A DNA stretch of 64,000 nt from contig JARUPZ010000029.1 in assembly GCA_031213475.1 (NCBI GenBank), forward strand, positions 7,720,290 through 7,784,289, in the 5' to 3' direction. Source of the DNA: Nereocystis luetkeana. Taxonomy: Eukaryota > Sar > Phaeophyceae > Laminariales > Laminariaceae. Below the pieces are notes generated by a model. That model was given only the letters and a program-made list of their open reading frames with translations. It was not told where the DNA came from and ran no database searches. Below, piece by piece: positions 43,861 to 55,231 of the stretch; the first letter of the stretch is position 1, and each line of letters opens with the position of its first letter. The position numbers were made by a program, and so were the translations under genes.

Positions 43861-44424
43861 GCTGCGCCTCTACGAGTATACCTGGTGATACGGACTCCTT
43901 CATATGAAAGTTAATGTGATAGCAACAACAGTACAACAACAACAGTACAACAACAAACGAGCCATTCCGCTGCTGCTGTTATCAGCATCCTACAGCCGCA
44001 GCGAGAGGCGTTCTTCTGTCGGTCTCGACATGGTGTTGCTCATGTCTCATATGAAAAATATCAAGCACAAGCCCTACAGCCTCACCCTTCGTCCTCCGTC
44101 TTCTCCCAACCTGCCCGGGCCATATTATTGATAATAGTCAATAGGGTGATGATAACCGGTGAAAAATAATACATCCGCGCACGAGCTCTCCTTCTCCCAA
44201 CAACAGCAACAACAGCAACAACGGCAACAACACCTCTCGTTAGGAGAGAAGCAAGGCCCTTCCCCAGTACCAGCCGCCTTGGGTAGCTTATAACAAAAGG
44301 GGGCAAGAGAGGTGGGGAAGGGTTCCTTCCTTGTTCACGATCTCGGGTGTTGTGTTGTAGATGAACTCACCTACCAGATGGCAGCCAGCCTTTCTTTCTC
44401 GAACAGACTACGCGAAAATAGTAT

Positions 44425-44528
44425 CTTGGGGGGCCATAGTAAGTAGGACCTAATGTTGCTAGTGAAAATAGCGAAATATATAGCCTTTTGTGTGTACCGT
44501 AGGTCCTATTTAATATGGCCCCCCGTAG
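44425..44528. mobile_element. Family A MITE
   Basis: GGGGGGCCATAGTAAGTAGG at the left, shared centre, and GGCCCCCCGTAGTAG at the right. The outer TTA of the left end is changed to CTT. Confidence 0.8.
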
Positions 44529-45061
44529 TAGCGCTTTGCCCTGTCGGTGTGGATGAGCGAGCGAGGGACGTCGGGGGCTCGCGTGTCGCTCGGTGCTGCC
44601 TCCGAATCCGACAACAACAGGCGAAACCCCGGTACAGCAGTATGTCAAACTACGCTGTACTCCGAATATATCTACTCCAGTAGTATTTTATACTGCTGTA
44701 TGCCCGCAGTCTATTTCTCCCGAACGATGTCTTTTTTGTGCTGCCGGGACATACAAATAGCGTCGTTTTGTTTTGCAGTTGACGACCACCCCATTCGCTC
44801 GGCCTTCTCTTGGCGACCCCGTCCTCTGTGCCCGAGCTTGAGCTGTTGAATACCAGGTACATTTTTTCCTGCCGCCTGATGTCCTTGCCTCCGTGATGTC
44901 GCGGCTGTCGTCGTTTGCTGCGGCGTACAGGCGTGTGGGAGAGGGTGCACGCTGCCTGGGGAGATTGCGCCGGCAAACGAATCGACGACAAGCTGCCCAG
45001 AGTATCGGTCGTCTGAAAAACAGACGTTTTCGTCGGGGTGAGTGTACCTACAGAACCTGTT

Positions 45062-45135
45062 TGTGTATGCCATCTGACAATGTTTAGCATGAGCTTCAAC
45101 GTTGATCGCTCATAAACATTACCCCAAACAAGAAA
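45062..45135 (-). mobile_element. Diverged family C retroposon
   Basis: TGCCATCTGACAATG, AGCATGAGCTTCAACGTTGA and CGCTCATAAACATTACCC correspond, with several changes, to the minus-strand copies at 18083 and 20390. Confidence 0.6.
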
Positions 45136-45789
45136 AATAACGTATTACTGTATCGAAGTACAGCAGTGGTACGCGCACACATAGTTATAACATATTCGTA
45201 TACACACATGAAGGTCTCTATGTAAAGGGGCTCTGTGTAGATTTTGTCTTTGATCCGCTGTATATAGTTTTCTCGGTAGCATAGCAGGCGTTTTTTTAGT
45301 AGACGGGTCGGGGGGGCAAAAGGAAGCAATAGACAGAAAGTCTCTAGGCTTGCATACAATTTCTCGATACGCGCCGATGTCAGTTACAAAGATTTTCACA
45401 TATTTTGTGTCCCTTGAAGTGCCCTCTGCCGCGACGCCACCGCAAGCACTGCAATTAGTACAACCCTAGTATAACTCGTTCCAACGATCTTGCCAGGAGC
45501 TTTCTTTCAAAACAACTCAATCCGTTGGGGAATGTGATATATTGATTAAATAGCCCAAACCAGTGTTCTTCGTGGCCGAAATATTCGCAAACATTGAATT
45601 CCTCTTACTCGCTAAAATATTCGCTCCGTCCGGCGTACGAGACGCCCCTCTTTTCTAGCGTGTGTCGCCGGTCTTTTTCATTCGACGTTTGCTTGTGGAA
45701 GAATGCTCTCGCCGCTAATATGGCAGCAGCAAGCACCAGCTGCAGCGATAACAGTCCCAACCGACCATCAGCTTGCTGTCGTCGTGGCT

Positions 45790-46060
45790 TTTTCTGCCGC
45801 TATACCAAGTATTGAAAATGGCGACTCACCGTGACCAACTTGAGTTTTTTCTCGGCTTTCTCCGCTCGTTGGCGGTAGACCACACCCTTTCCCTCCTTTT
45901 GGACAAAGCGCCTCTGCTACGGCCACTTGCAGAGGCGCTTGGTCTAAGAGGCGGGACAGAGTGGGGTGTACCGCCAACCAGTGGAGGAACCCGAGAGGGA
46001 TCTGGGATTGTTCACTGTGAGTCGCCGTTTTCAATATTTCTCGAAAATGTTGGGGTATGC
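45790..46060. repeat. Fold-back of the P2 first coiled-coil exon
   Basis: The centre is AAGCGCCTCTGC, an 11-base spacer (45918-45928) and its exact complement, and similarity continues outward for about 120-135 bp on each side. Both strands therefore show the same exon end and a GTGAGTCGCC donor: at 45829 reading left and at 46017 reading right. The minus-strand frame (VVYRQRAEKAEKKLKLVT) is open, the plus-strand one has a TAA. Confidence 0.85.
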
Positions 46061-46395
46061 CGGGGCTTGTGCTGATGCTGCTGCTAAAATGCGCTGTCTG
46101 CCCAGCTTGCCTGTTGGTACAACCGCGCGCCACGCATAACTCCGTGCCAAATTGAGGAGCGCCGCAGCGGCAAAGAACCCGCGGTGCCTCGGCAAGGGCT
46201 GCCGTGAGTGTTGTAGCTACAAGTTATGCGCGACGCTCCATGTTTTGTTTCCGTCTCTGCGATTCGCATGGCGAAAAAAACATCCAGGCTGTCGTACGTA
46301 AACACGCTGACGCCCGCCGAGCCAAACTACAACAGCTTTGCGAACTCGCACTATCCGTGCCCCAGCGCATCAATCAAACCACCCTTCCGCCTCAG

Positions 46396-46714
46396 GACCG
46401 ACTTGCACAGGAGCACCTGGCGTCAGACGCTCTGACGGTTGTGCTGAAGGACAAGACGAACGCCGCGCCTTTACACGAGTTAGGTTTTTCTTGACCGACA
46501 GCTTGTGTACCCAGCACGTTCCCGCTAGCTTGATGTTCGAGCTCGCTGTTATTACTGGTGGCTCCTTTTTGGTTGTCTTCGGTGCGCACTCAGAGATCTA
46601 CCACTGTCCGCCCCCTGCGCCGTCTCCTCGAGTTAGGCGCTCAACTGGGGGCTGAAGCGTCTAGTTGACGCTCTGCCTAAGGAGATAGCTGATTGGGACT
46701 CCTGGGCCGATGAG
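46396..46714 (+). pseudogene. P2 coiled-coil exons
   Basis: 46396-46482 reads DRLAQEHLASDALTVVLKDK, similar to DELAHEKMASDAL of P3. 46637-46714 reads LKRLVDALPKEIADWDSWADE in 78 bp, the same length and donor (GAG|GTG) as P1 and P3. Both are open, so this part of P2 is less decayed than the kinase part. Confidence 0.65.
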
Positions 46715-47359
46715 GTGCCCGAGACAGGTGATGCAGACCTACCTGTGCTTGCAGCGTGATGTTCGCTGTTTGTATCCCCACTTTCCTCGACTTTTAGGGG
46801 TAGATAATTATTATAAGGCAGCATCAGTCGGCCGATCCCGACACAACCTGCCTGTAGATGCAAATTTGTATCAGAATATGCGCACCATGCGAACGGAGAC
46901 AACATTTTCATTCCACGGCTGCTTCTTCGGTCGGCATCGAAATACCTTATTCCTGATCACGGCTAGGTATTAATATCACGGCGACACCTACGCGCGCACG
47001 GCCACTCCTAGACTTGGGGGTGAAAAAGGGGACTCTTTCGATGGTTTACCCAAACTCGGGGTGGACACCAAGGCTCGGTGGTCCCTTGATCTCGTGAAGC
47101 CACTAACAAACAAACGGATCTGAGATATTACGGTGACCACAACGTGTGTGTCTTCAATGTGACCACGGACTAGATGATGGCGATGAACTACCCTGAGGTC
47201 AGAAAAGCAACAAACACCACGCGTTATCATTCCCCATGCGTGCGGATAGCAGTATTGGCATCTTACCGCCGAACCTTAGTTACCGCTCCAAGTTTCTGCG
47301 GAAATCAATGCCCTCAGGCTCCGCAACACCCTTCCTACCAGGTACCTGCGATTACAGCC

Positions 47360-47975
47360 CACAACTTCCCGGTTTGATCGTCTTGGTTGCTCACACCGTT
47401 GTAGTCGAACATCAGCGCCCGCGGCGGACGACACCGACCTCCCCTATTTGTAGGACAACGGTTTCCTCGAAACGCCTCCGTGGGTGAGTCCTTTCGACGA
47501 TAAATCGCCCCTACACGCGCAAGCACCGTCAGTCCTCTCGAAACCCTTCCACCTGTTAGATGTCACAGGTTCTATGGTTTGTGTCGCTCATATTTTCGGT
47601 CTTTTTGAAATGTCTACGTTATTCGGCTTCGAACATCCCCCTTCCCCCAGGACGGTACCGTGATCGTGTGGTATCTACTAGAGGGAAGGGGAGTTCGGCA
47701 CCGTACACCGCGGGCGCTTCCAAAGGCCAAGAAGGTGCGCGATCAAGACCATCGAACTGGTGATATCTACGTGCTGGCTGTACGGAAGGGTGTCTCATTG
47801 TTTGGAAACATCCATACCTTTCAGCGTTTAGAGCTCACGGGTTTAATGGTCTTGATTGCGTATTCTGTTTCGGTCGTTTTTCACCGCCCGCCGGTGTACA
47901 AGGGTGTGATATCACGTGCTCGTCCTAGGGGAAGGGGGGTTCCGCATCGTCCACCGCGGGCGCTGTAAAATATTA
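47360..47975. pseudogene. P2 Gly-loop exon copies on alternating strands
   Basis: Plus copies: about 47650-47760 (REGEFGTVHRGR then CAIKTIELV) and 47905-47975 (LGEGGFRIVHRGR). Minus copies: about 47365-47460 (CRPPRAL region) and 47830-47895 (KTTETEYAIKTIKP followed by a GTGAGC donor). Stops interrupt several of them. Neighbouring copies are in opposite orientation. Confidence 0.65.
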
Positions 47976-47989
47976 CCAAGAAGGAGACG

Positions 47990-48290
47990 AGAACTCCTGA
48001 CACCGTGACATCGCTTAGACACTCGACACCAATGATATGCTCGTGGTTTCCCATCCTTTACAGCACTTGCAGCGTATAATACGGAGACTTCAAAATGTTG
48101 CAAACGTAAGATACGCATGTACGTATACATACCTGCTGTGGGGTATGCTCACTCGATGAGTTGTCCGAGGGTGATACCAGGTCGTTGTTTTTCGTGCACG
48201 CCGTGTACATGTCGCACGCAGCGACCCGCAATCCGAGACGTTCTGATCCCACCACATCGCGCAAGGCCTCAGCGGCCATGATTTCAATGT
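47990..48290 (-). pseudogene. P2 hinge exon copies, minus strand
   Basis: On the minus strand 48290-48160 reads DVVGSERLGLRVAACDMYTA and ends at GTGAGC, as the P1 exon 25410-25559 does. 48060-47990 holds the first half again (HEHIIGVECLSDVT). The order is second half then first half, so the exon is duplicated and broken. Confidence 0.6.
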
Positions 48291-48814
48291 GGTTCTTCGT
48301 GCGGTGCAGCTTTACTACTTATATTTGACGGAGACATGACTAACTAGACTTGTTCAAGGCATTGCACGGGAAGAAGCGATGCCGTACTCAGTATTCGGGC
48401 CTGCCCAAACAGACCAGGTAATCAGCCCCCACGGCACAAGTGTACGTGCGGTTTCTCGTGTTTGCAATAGGTATGTCTAAGCGTGGTAGTGTTGCGTAGG
48501 AAGGCTATCGATGGGTTTCGCCGACCTGCGCCGTCTTTCCTGGTGGCTTAAAATGTTACAAACCAGCCGATTCGGGTGAGCGTAAAGTATGTTAGTTCAA
48601 CACTGTAGTGAACAGCGCTCTGGCCTATACGATATCGTAGGAATACTACCGAAAAACCCTGTTGGTGGCATGTTCCCGCGTCGTGTGGTCGACTGTTTCG
48701 ATATTCGCGCAATGACTGCAACTGCTATTGCAGGTACAGTAGGTAAGCAACCTAGGTAAGCAACCCCCCTGCAACGTTGGATGCCGCGTGTTTTTTTTGT
48801 CTACCTGCAGAATG

Positions 48815-49410
48815 ATCGGTTTCGCGCGGTTCAGTTGTACACTTTGAAACGTTTCTACCCTGCTCATACGACATGGTTACCCGTGTTTTTTTCTTGACGT
48901 TATGTAGTTTTTGGCGAGCTTAGAAGCCGACGCGGCCGAAGGCCTGGGTAACATGCACGGCATCGAGGTCGTTAATTGCGAGCACAACGTCGACAGCACT
49001 TTCACCTACCGCTCGGATTTTCCCTACAGGCTTCATGGTCAAAGTGACTGACGCCACTCAGCCCACTTGAGTGTGGTCGGTCACCTTGACCACTTTGCCC
49101 GTAGGGCCATCGGAGCGGTAGATCAACGTGTTGTCGAGCTTGCGATCGCAATTAATGACCCCGATGCTGTGCATGTGCTGCAAGCTTTCTGTAGCGTCGG
49201 CCTCTAAGTTCGTCACAAACATGGCGCCAAGGAAAACAAATCGTGCTGTAGGACATCATTTTTCGAATAGTAAAACACGTACAAGCACCGGAATATGTGA
49301 ACGAATGAGCGTGATATTGCAAACTTTGCGGGCAACATGCGGTCCCGAAACGAGTATGTTGCAGGGATGGGACCATGAAACAGAGCGCGCGAAACCGACC
49401 GTTGTGCAGT
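48815..49410. pseudogene. P2 catalytic-exon fold-back 1
   Basis: Plus arm 48905-49060 (LEADAAEGLGNMHG, then NCEHNVDST) and minus arm 49240-49064 (LEADATESLQHMHS, then NCDRKLDNTL) face tail to tail. The centre reads GACTGACGCCACTCA, a spacer of about seven bases, then TGAGTGTGGTCGGTC. Arms continue into the upstream intron. Identity between arms is roughly two thirds by eye. Confidence 0.75.
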
Positions 49411-49429
49411 CAGAGTCGTAATGGAAATC

Positions 49430-49755
49430 TGATCCCGTGACATCGCTCATACACTCTATGCTGATGACAATGTTGTGTTCTTTCACCCCGCGCAACGCTA
49501 CATACGAACACACAGAGGCACAACATGCTGCAAACCAAAGACACGTTTGTACATGTACATGCGCTATTTTTCCCTTTGGGTGTGCTCACCTAATTTGCTG
49601 GGCAAGGCTGAACGATATGCAAGTCGTTACCGTGTATTTCCTCGGCATATTGTACATTGCGATCTCCATGACGAGAATTCTGATCCCATGACATAGCTCA
49701 AGCAATCGACGCCAATGCCGTTGTTGTGGTTTTCCATCCCGCGCAACTCTACTAG
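49430..49755 (-). pseudogene. P2 hinge exon copies, minus strand, second set
   Basis: 49755-49570 on the minus strand carries IGVDCLSYVMGSE and LVMEIAMYNM, ending at GTGAGC. 49505-49430 repeats the first half (VKEHNIVISIECMSDVTGS). The latter precedes the minus catalytic exon at 49240 in the normal order. Confidence 0.65.
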
Positions 49756-50204
49756 TCGGAGCCATAACTAGCTCAACGTGTTCAAGGCCTGTACAGGAAA
49801 GAGCGTCCCCGTATTCTCATTTGCTCAACAGACCAGGTCACCAGACCCCATGGCACAACGTTCACAGGCGGGTTATCTTGCTTGTGATAGATTTTGTATC
49901 GGCATGACAGACTGCGCAGGGAGGCTACCGATAGGCTTCGCCGTTTAGCGCAGGCGTTCCTGACGATATACTATGTTCTGAAGCAGTCGATTCCGGTTAT
50001 TTAACAAGCCAACACTTCCATCTCTGCAGTGAACGGCGTTCTTGCCCGTACAATTTTGTAGGGATGAGAAGGAAAACATTGTTGGCGGCAATAACTGCCT
50101 GACGTAGAGTTGACCGTTTCGATCACTGTTCGGTGGGTACTGTTTTGGTTGTGGGTGTGGTGAGTCAATACCACCAGCGCAGTTGGAAACCAGCATTTTT
50201 TTTT

Positions 50205-50810
50205 GTCTATGATACCTCGGTTTCGCGCGCTCTACCTCTACATGACGCCCTACAACATGATTGCCTTTTTTCTTCACGCTATGTTATTCTTGGCCAGCTT
50301 CAAAAGCCGATGCGACGGAAGGCCCGAGCCAATTGCACAGCGTCGGGATCATTCGCTGCGAGTACAAGGCCGACAACACGTCGATCAGCCAGATTCTTGT
50401 CCCCGCGGGTTTTGTGGCAGGAGGGGCTAACCCTACTCACCTCACCATTGCGTGGGGTGAGTCAGGGTCAGCGCCCTTGCCCACAAAGCCCGTAGGGTCA
50501 CAGGAGCGGCAGATCAACGTGTTGTCGAGCTCGGGATCGCAAGGTATGACCCCGAGGATGTGCATGTAATCCAAGCGTTTTTTGTGGCGTCCGCTTCGAA
50601 GCTGCCACCAACAACACAGCACGTAAAGAACAAAATTCACGAGAAAACTGCAGGACGTCGTGTGTGTGTGTTAATTGTACACCACGTACAAGCACCGGAA
50701 CGTGTGCACGGTTGAGCGTGATGTTTCAAACTTTGCAGGCAATCTTTAGTCCCGGAACGTGTGCGTGCATGGATAGAACTGTGGAAAAGAGCGCGCCAAG
50801 CCGATCCTTC
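50205..50810. pseudogene. P2 catalytic-exon fold-back 2
   Basis: Plus arm 50270-50450 (FKADATEGPSQLHS, RCEYKADNT) and minus arm 50640-50457 (LDYMHILGVIPCDPELDNTL) again meet tail to tail at the splice-donor end: CCCTACTCACCTCAC, spacer CATTGC, GTGGGGTGAGTCAGGG. Both catalytic loops lack the HxD...K set. It has the same architecture as fold-back 1, which suggests one duplication made both. Confidence 0.75.
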
Positions 50811-50984
50811 TGCAGGTACACATCCGTGTTTCCAATTGTGCAGGTGACGTGTACTGACTACACCTTCAGCAACAACAGCGGTCACTAGACAGTCATCAAA
50901 CCAGTCAACACCTACGACCAAACGAAATTACTTCCAACCATTCGTTCGTAACAAGCTCGACATAAAATACGTTGATATTCAATC

Positions 50985-51050
50985 CGAATGGCCTCTAAGG
51001 GCTTCGTGTGCAAAGTGACTGACCCCGGGCTGTGGTGCGGTGAGTCGGGC
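50985..51050 (+). pseudogene. P2 partial catalytic exon
   Basis: GFVCKVTDPGLWC followed by a GTGAGTCGG donor, the end of the catalytic exon without its first half. The following 700 bp resemble the P1 and P3 introns (for example TCACAGGTTTCTCTGGGTTGG near 51215). Confidence 0.65.
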
Positions 51051-51995
51051 TTCGGAGGGGAAAAGCTTGATTTGCAGGAGGGAACAGAACAAAAGCCGCT
51101 ACAAGTCCCCGTGACTCCAGCCCTTTTTACTACTATTAATAGTGCTGCACCCACGATTTGGGAACTGTGCGTTTGACTCCAACAGGCGGATGACTCTTGC
51201 TAAGGACGTGCGGCATTTCACAGGTTTCTCTGGGTTGGAAAGCATTCCTTGTTGAGCGGTGCCTTTTCCCGATCGAAGTATTCATGTATCGGGGCTTGTC
51301 TGAACGGGGGGCTAGGACCGCAAGCACCACTATTATTTTCGAGATTATTGAAACGGTTCTTTGACATTGAGCGAAAACGCTCCCATATTGTGTGACGAAA
51401 AAATACATTTATTTCAACAGGAGCGTTTTCATGCATATTTTGTAGCTTCGATGTTTTCCGCTTGTTTTTTCAAAAAGGACTACTTATGTTATTTTGTTTT
51501 GTCTCTTGCGAGGTTTCGAAATTTGCTTTTTTTCCACGAAAAAATGGCTTGCGTTTTCAAGCAAAATTGAGACTGCTGTCGCCAGCAGCGTACCTGATGT
51601 ACAGGGTTCGGTTGCGGTCTGCTCGAGCCACGATTGTAGAGACGTGTTTAAGAAGAATATGCTATTTTAAGTAGAATCTCAGCAGGAGGAAGGAAATTAA
51701 ATACCAGCACATACCCACCGTCCCTGCGGGCGAGAAACTCGATAGTTGTCCCAAAATACCATGAACGCCACGTAATTTGCTGAGTAGGGATCGTCGTCAT
51801 TGTTTTCGCCTGTTCGTCACCGGCACCCGGTTTCGTGTTTTGTTTCTGAGGTGCGATTGCTTCGCATGGTACTGACTTTTTTATTAGCAAATATTTAGAC
51901 GTCGACCGTCGCTTGACGCGTGAAAATGAAGGATTCTGTGTATCGACGCAGCTTCAACAGCCCGGTAAGCTGACGGTTTTTATCATGGTCATGCC

Positions 51996-52415
51996 TTGGT
52001 CGTGGTCATGGCAGTTTGTCGACCCCCAGCAGATGTGTCTAATGTTCCGTGTGCGATAGTCATCTACTACCCCAACTCGAGGACAGGGGAGGTGCAACCC
52101 GTTTTTGCGATGCCATTTGTGATACGTCAATGCTTTGGCGAGGGCGAATTGCCCGCGGCAAAGTCGGCTAGAAGTAGTCGTACGGCCGGGAAGGTGCGAC
52201 GGGTTCAGGATAATGACGCTGTCGCGGTGCCCGTCAAGCGTAAGCCGTCCAAACGTTGCAGCCTAGTGCAGTTCGGGGACACACAACTTCGAATAAGGAT
52301 ATTAGTAGGATCTTATTTTGCGGTAGTAAATGGCAAAAGGGCTAGAGCCGCGTTTCAACCGGAGCAGGTGGGAACCCTCTGGGCTTGCGACAGCACCCAG
52401 AACCAACACCCCTGA
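51996..52415 (+). CDS. Open frame of unknown function inside the P2 block
   Basis: A frame of 139 codons that is less biased and more protein-like than most here (CAIVIYYPNSRTGEVQPVFA, FGDTQLRIRILVGSYFAVVN). I recognise no domain. It has no counterpart at the same place in P1, and P3 is cut by the window edge. It could be an unrelated exon or chance. Confidence 0.25.
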   Translation: MVVVMAVCRPPADVSNVPCAIVIYYPNSRTGEVQPVFAMPFVIRQCFGEGELPAAKSARSSRTAGKVRRVQDNDAVAVPVKRKPSKRCSLVQFGDTQLRIRILVGSYFAVVNGKRARAAFQPEQVGTLWACDSTQNQHP

Positions 52416-52915
52416 ACGTTTTTGTGTGTTCCCCCTGTACTACAGCAGTACCTTCGTATGTGTTAGACTCCCCCCTTTAATAGACGGGCGGCCGGCAAGA
52501 GAAATCTGAAAGAGTGAGGCGCCATTCGTGCCTTGAAATTGGCGGTGGCGACTATCGGAGACGCGCCTCGTGGTCCCTTGGGCATGCAGGCTTTGAGATC
52601 AAGGGAGGAGAGCTTCGTCTAGATTTACTACAGATTGTGCATGGTTACGTTTTTTTTGTTTTTCTGCCCGGCAACGTTGTGGTTGCTGCCGTAACACCCC
52701 CCCCTCCAGCAACGGCAGCTGTTACTCAAGTTGCGCCCAGTTTTTAGAGGCGCAAGGTTAGAGTGACCTCGTCTCTAGGTGCGCTGAGTATCCTTTGGCA
52801 TTGATTCTGTTGGTTCTAATTTCTTGTCCTGCGTGGTTGTGCCGAGGGGGAGAATGGACGACATCACCGCCGCCGCCGCCGGTGCAACGTTGACTTGATG
52901 CTGTCAGCCCTGCCG

Positions 52916-52975
52916 CTTCCCTTCCTTCCCTTCCTTCCCTTCCTTCCCTTCCTTCCTTTCCCCCCCCCCCCCCTC
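52916..52975 (+). repeat. (CTTCC)n followed by a C tract
   Basis: About eight CTTCC units, then 14 C, directly before the P2 tail remnant. Confidence 0.9.
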
Positions 52976-52977
52976 CC

Positions 52978-53450
52978 GTGGTGGCACCTCACGTGGAGTG
53001 GATCGGGGGTGATGCAGGCGTTCCTGTGTCATCGGTCGAGGGTGTCCATGCTGGACGCGACGCGACTCCGTCGGCTGCGGAACCTCCTGGGGAAGAGGAA
53101 AACGTGGGCGTGGTCAGGCCCTCCCAGGAGGAAATGGCCGGGTGGGTGGACCCCACTCCCCTCCCGTTCCCCGGCCCGACTGCCGAGGCGCTGGCCAACC
53201 GCCTAGGCGCGCCAGAGGCGGCCCTGGGAGAAGCGGGCGTGGGGGCCATAGTTTGACGCCCCCCCGCTCCCTACGTATTTCCTCACTTCAATGTATCCCG
53301 GGTTTGGCGACACCATCCGCTCCCTGGGAGGCAGTTCCGGATTGGAAAACGTTACCCCTCTCTCACCACTCGCAGTCCTGCTCACCCCGTCGACCATTCT
53401 GCAGGCGGAAGGGGGTGGGCCGGGACGGGCTTCCCTCCGACATTTTTTGC
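52978..53450 (+). pseudogene. Remnant of the kinase repeat tail (P2)
   Basis: EEMAGWVDPTPLPFPGPTAE and ALANRLG resemble EDIAGWAPPFPGSAAQVLANR of the P1 tail. SLGGSSGLENVTP in a shifted frame at 53318 resembles SLGGIVRLESVPP. The change of frame and missing repeats show decay. Confidence 0.6.
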
Positions 53451-55231
53451 GGCTGATGCAAGGCGGTGGTACGTGGGCGTCGCACGGTGCGGTGCGCTCT
53501 CGAGGAAAGGAACACGGAGATAAAGAGCGAGCGGGGCCTTTAGCTGATCGGTATCAGATTGTTCTTCTAGGCGAGGTTCTTGAAGAAGAGTCTGGAGCGC
53601 CGGCGTTCACAACGTCTGTAGTTATGCGAGATGCTGCGGAACCATCCGACGACAGTGCTCAATCCGAGTGTTCCTGTGAGGCCCCGACGGCGGGTTTCCG
53701 GCAGTAACGGTACGTTAGCCGCGTGGGGGGGGGGTAGACAGGGTGGGTTTTGGAAAGCCAATACTAAATCACGGTAGCGTGCGACTGGGTCCGCGGTTGA
53801 CGCTTGGCCGCCTAAAGAGGCTTCGCTTTTGTTTATTTTTTAGTTGTCCGGGCTGCAAACGGAAGAGAAGGGAATGGTCGACTGAAAGTAAGGGGAGGGG
53901 GAAGGGGGGGAGAGTAGGTTATTTCCTTACGTGTGTAGAGAGAGAGAGGCTCAGACTTGAAGTTTGGTTCATACTTAAAGTAGTTCCTTCCACAAGAATA
54001 GATGGCAGACGATGCCGAGTCAGCGATGGACAGCACGGGAAATGCGGCTGGGCCTGCAGTTGGTGCTCGATCGTACAGAGAGGTTTTTTGTTTGGCATTC
54101 ATCGTGGCAACGACTAACGAAGAGAAGGCTGTGGCATGCAATTCCATACCTGGTAGGTGGCATTGCGCCGCTTGCCCAAAGGAAAGGGGGCGTAGACCAT
54201 AGATGCGGGTTTTTATACCTTCGCCCCCGAGGATTGAGGGAAAGGAAAAATGACTCCGCGCGCGTACCTCCCCTCATGCGAATATGCATTTTTTCAAGGT
54301 TGCTTCAATTTTCCCGGACAATCCTCCGTAGTTAATCTTGTCTTGGGGTGTATTCCCGGCGACTATTAATAGCTGCCACCACAGTGCCCAACATAATTTT
54401 GTCTACGGTATCCGGCCAGCGCAGAACCCACAGTACGGAACCCGGCCACTGCGGCATTGATACGGGCAGCCTAATCTAGAGCAAAATAAATAAATACTAT
54501 TAATATTAACACCAGGTATTGGTATGAGATACCCGTGCAGCAGTACAATCATTTATACAAGGTAGATATATCGGTCCAGTACGTACTTTTTCGGTACCAC
54601 AGGACCTACAGGCTCTCTAGCTCTACCGTACCTAGCGGGGAAAGGCACGTGCGTGTCGTTTTTTCATTGTGAGTTTACCAGAAGTTTACAACAGTTCCAT
54701 CAAGTTCCATCAGTTATATTTGTTGATGGTGTTCAGGTCTCACTCGTGACTCTAACGTCCTATTGATAGTCCTACTATTAATAATACCTGCCAACGCTTT
54801 GCGCCGGATCTGTATAAATGATGTTTTACTCTACTATGTACCGTCCTACAGCAGTACCTGGCTGGGTGAAACCCTTTCCTGTACTCGTACACATACCAGC
54901 AACGGATTTGTGTGGGACCTGCAGTAGGATACCGTCCCCTAGCGGTATAATACCCGACCGCTGGGTAGTCTTAGTGCGAGTACCTCGTGTTGAAAACTAT
55001 TCCAGGAGGGTATTTTGATTATCACCATCGGGTAGGTGGGTACTGATAGCAATGCACGTGTAGATACATGCACACTGACATGAAGGTGATGTTAGAGTAG
55101 TATATTCTGACGGACGTGATACTGCCGAAAAGCGCTCGGACGAGGAGAAAAGTTGGAAAAAAAAACGAAAATTTCACAAACATGACCACTGTAACTATAC
55201 ATACACTAGTTTTTTCAAGCCTATGCCTTAA

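Larger units (their letters stand above)
29949..45764. other. Long repeat-rich stretch between kinase paralogues
   Basis: Nearly 16 kb without a recognisable exon. It holds a 22-base G tract, an AT-rich microsatellite, many small elements of families A to G, short tandem repeats near 38936-39290 and twelve TACC(A/T)GGTA motifs (31012, 31758, 31786, 37589, 37817, 38854, 40628, 42378, 42546, 43209, 44851 and others at its edges). Open frames of up to about 160 codons occur but are neither conserved within the window nor recognisable. Confidence 0.6.
45790..53707 (+). pseudogene. Scrambled kinase paralogue P2 with inverted exon duplications
   Basis: Exon relatives of P1 and P3 occur across this block, with intron sequences also recognisable. 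The end of the first coiled-coil exon (45830-46016) is a palindrome. Coiled-coil exons lie at 46396-46482 and 46637-46714; Gly-loop exons at about 47360-47970 on both strands; hinge exons at about 47990-48290 and 49430-49755 on the minus strand; catalytic exons at 48905-49060 and 50270-50450 on plus and 49064-49240 and 50457-50640 on minus, plus a partial one at 50985; tail remnants at 52978-53450. Catalytic residues are lost (NCEHN or RCEYK instead of HCDVK) and the plus copy of the first exon has an in-frame TAA. It cannot code for a kinase. It may still be transcribed. Confidence 0.75.

Noticed and set aside
45768-46133. A 121-codon minus-strand frame resembling the plus-strand one
   Set aside because: The resemblance comes from the DNA palindrome. 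Both frames are out of register with the coiled-coil exon, whose correct frame differs.
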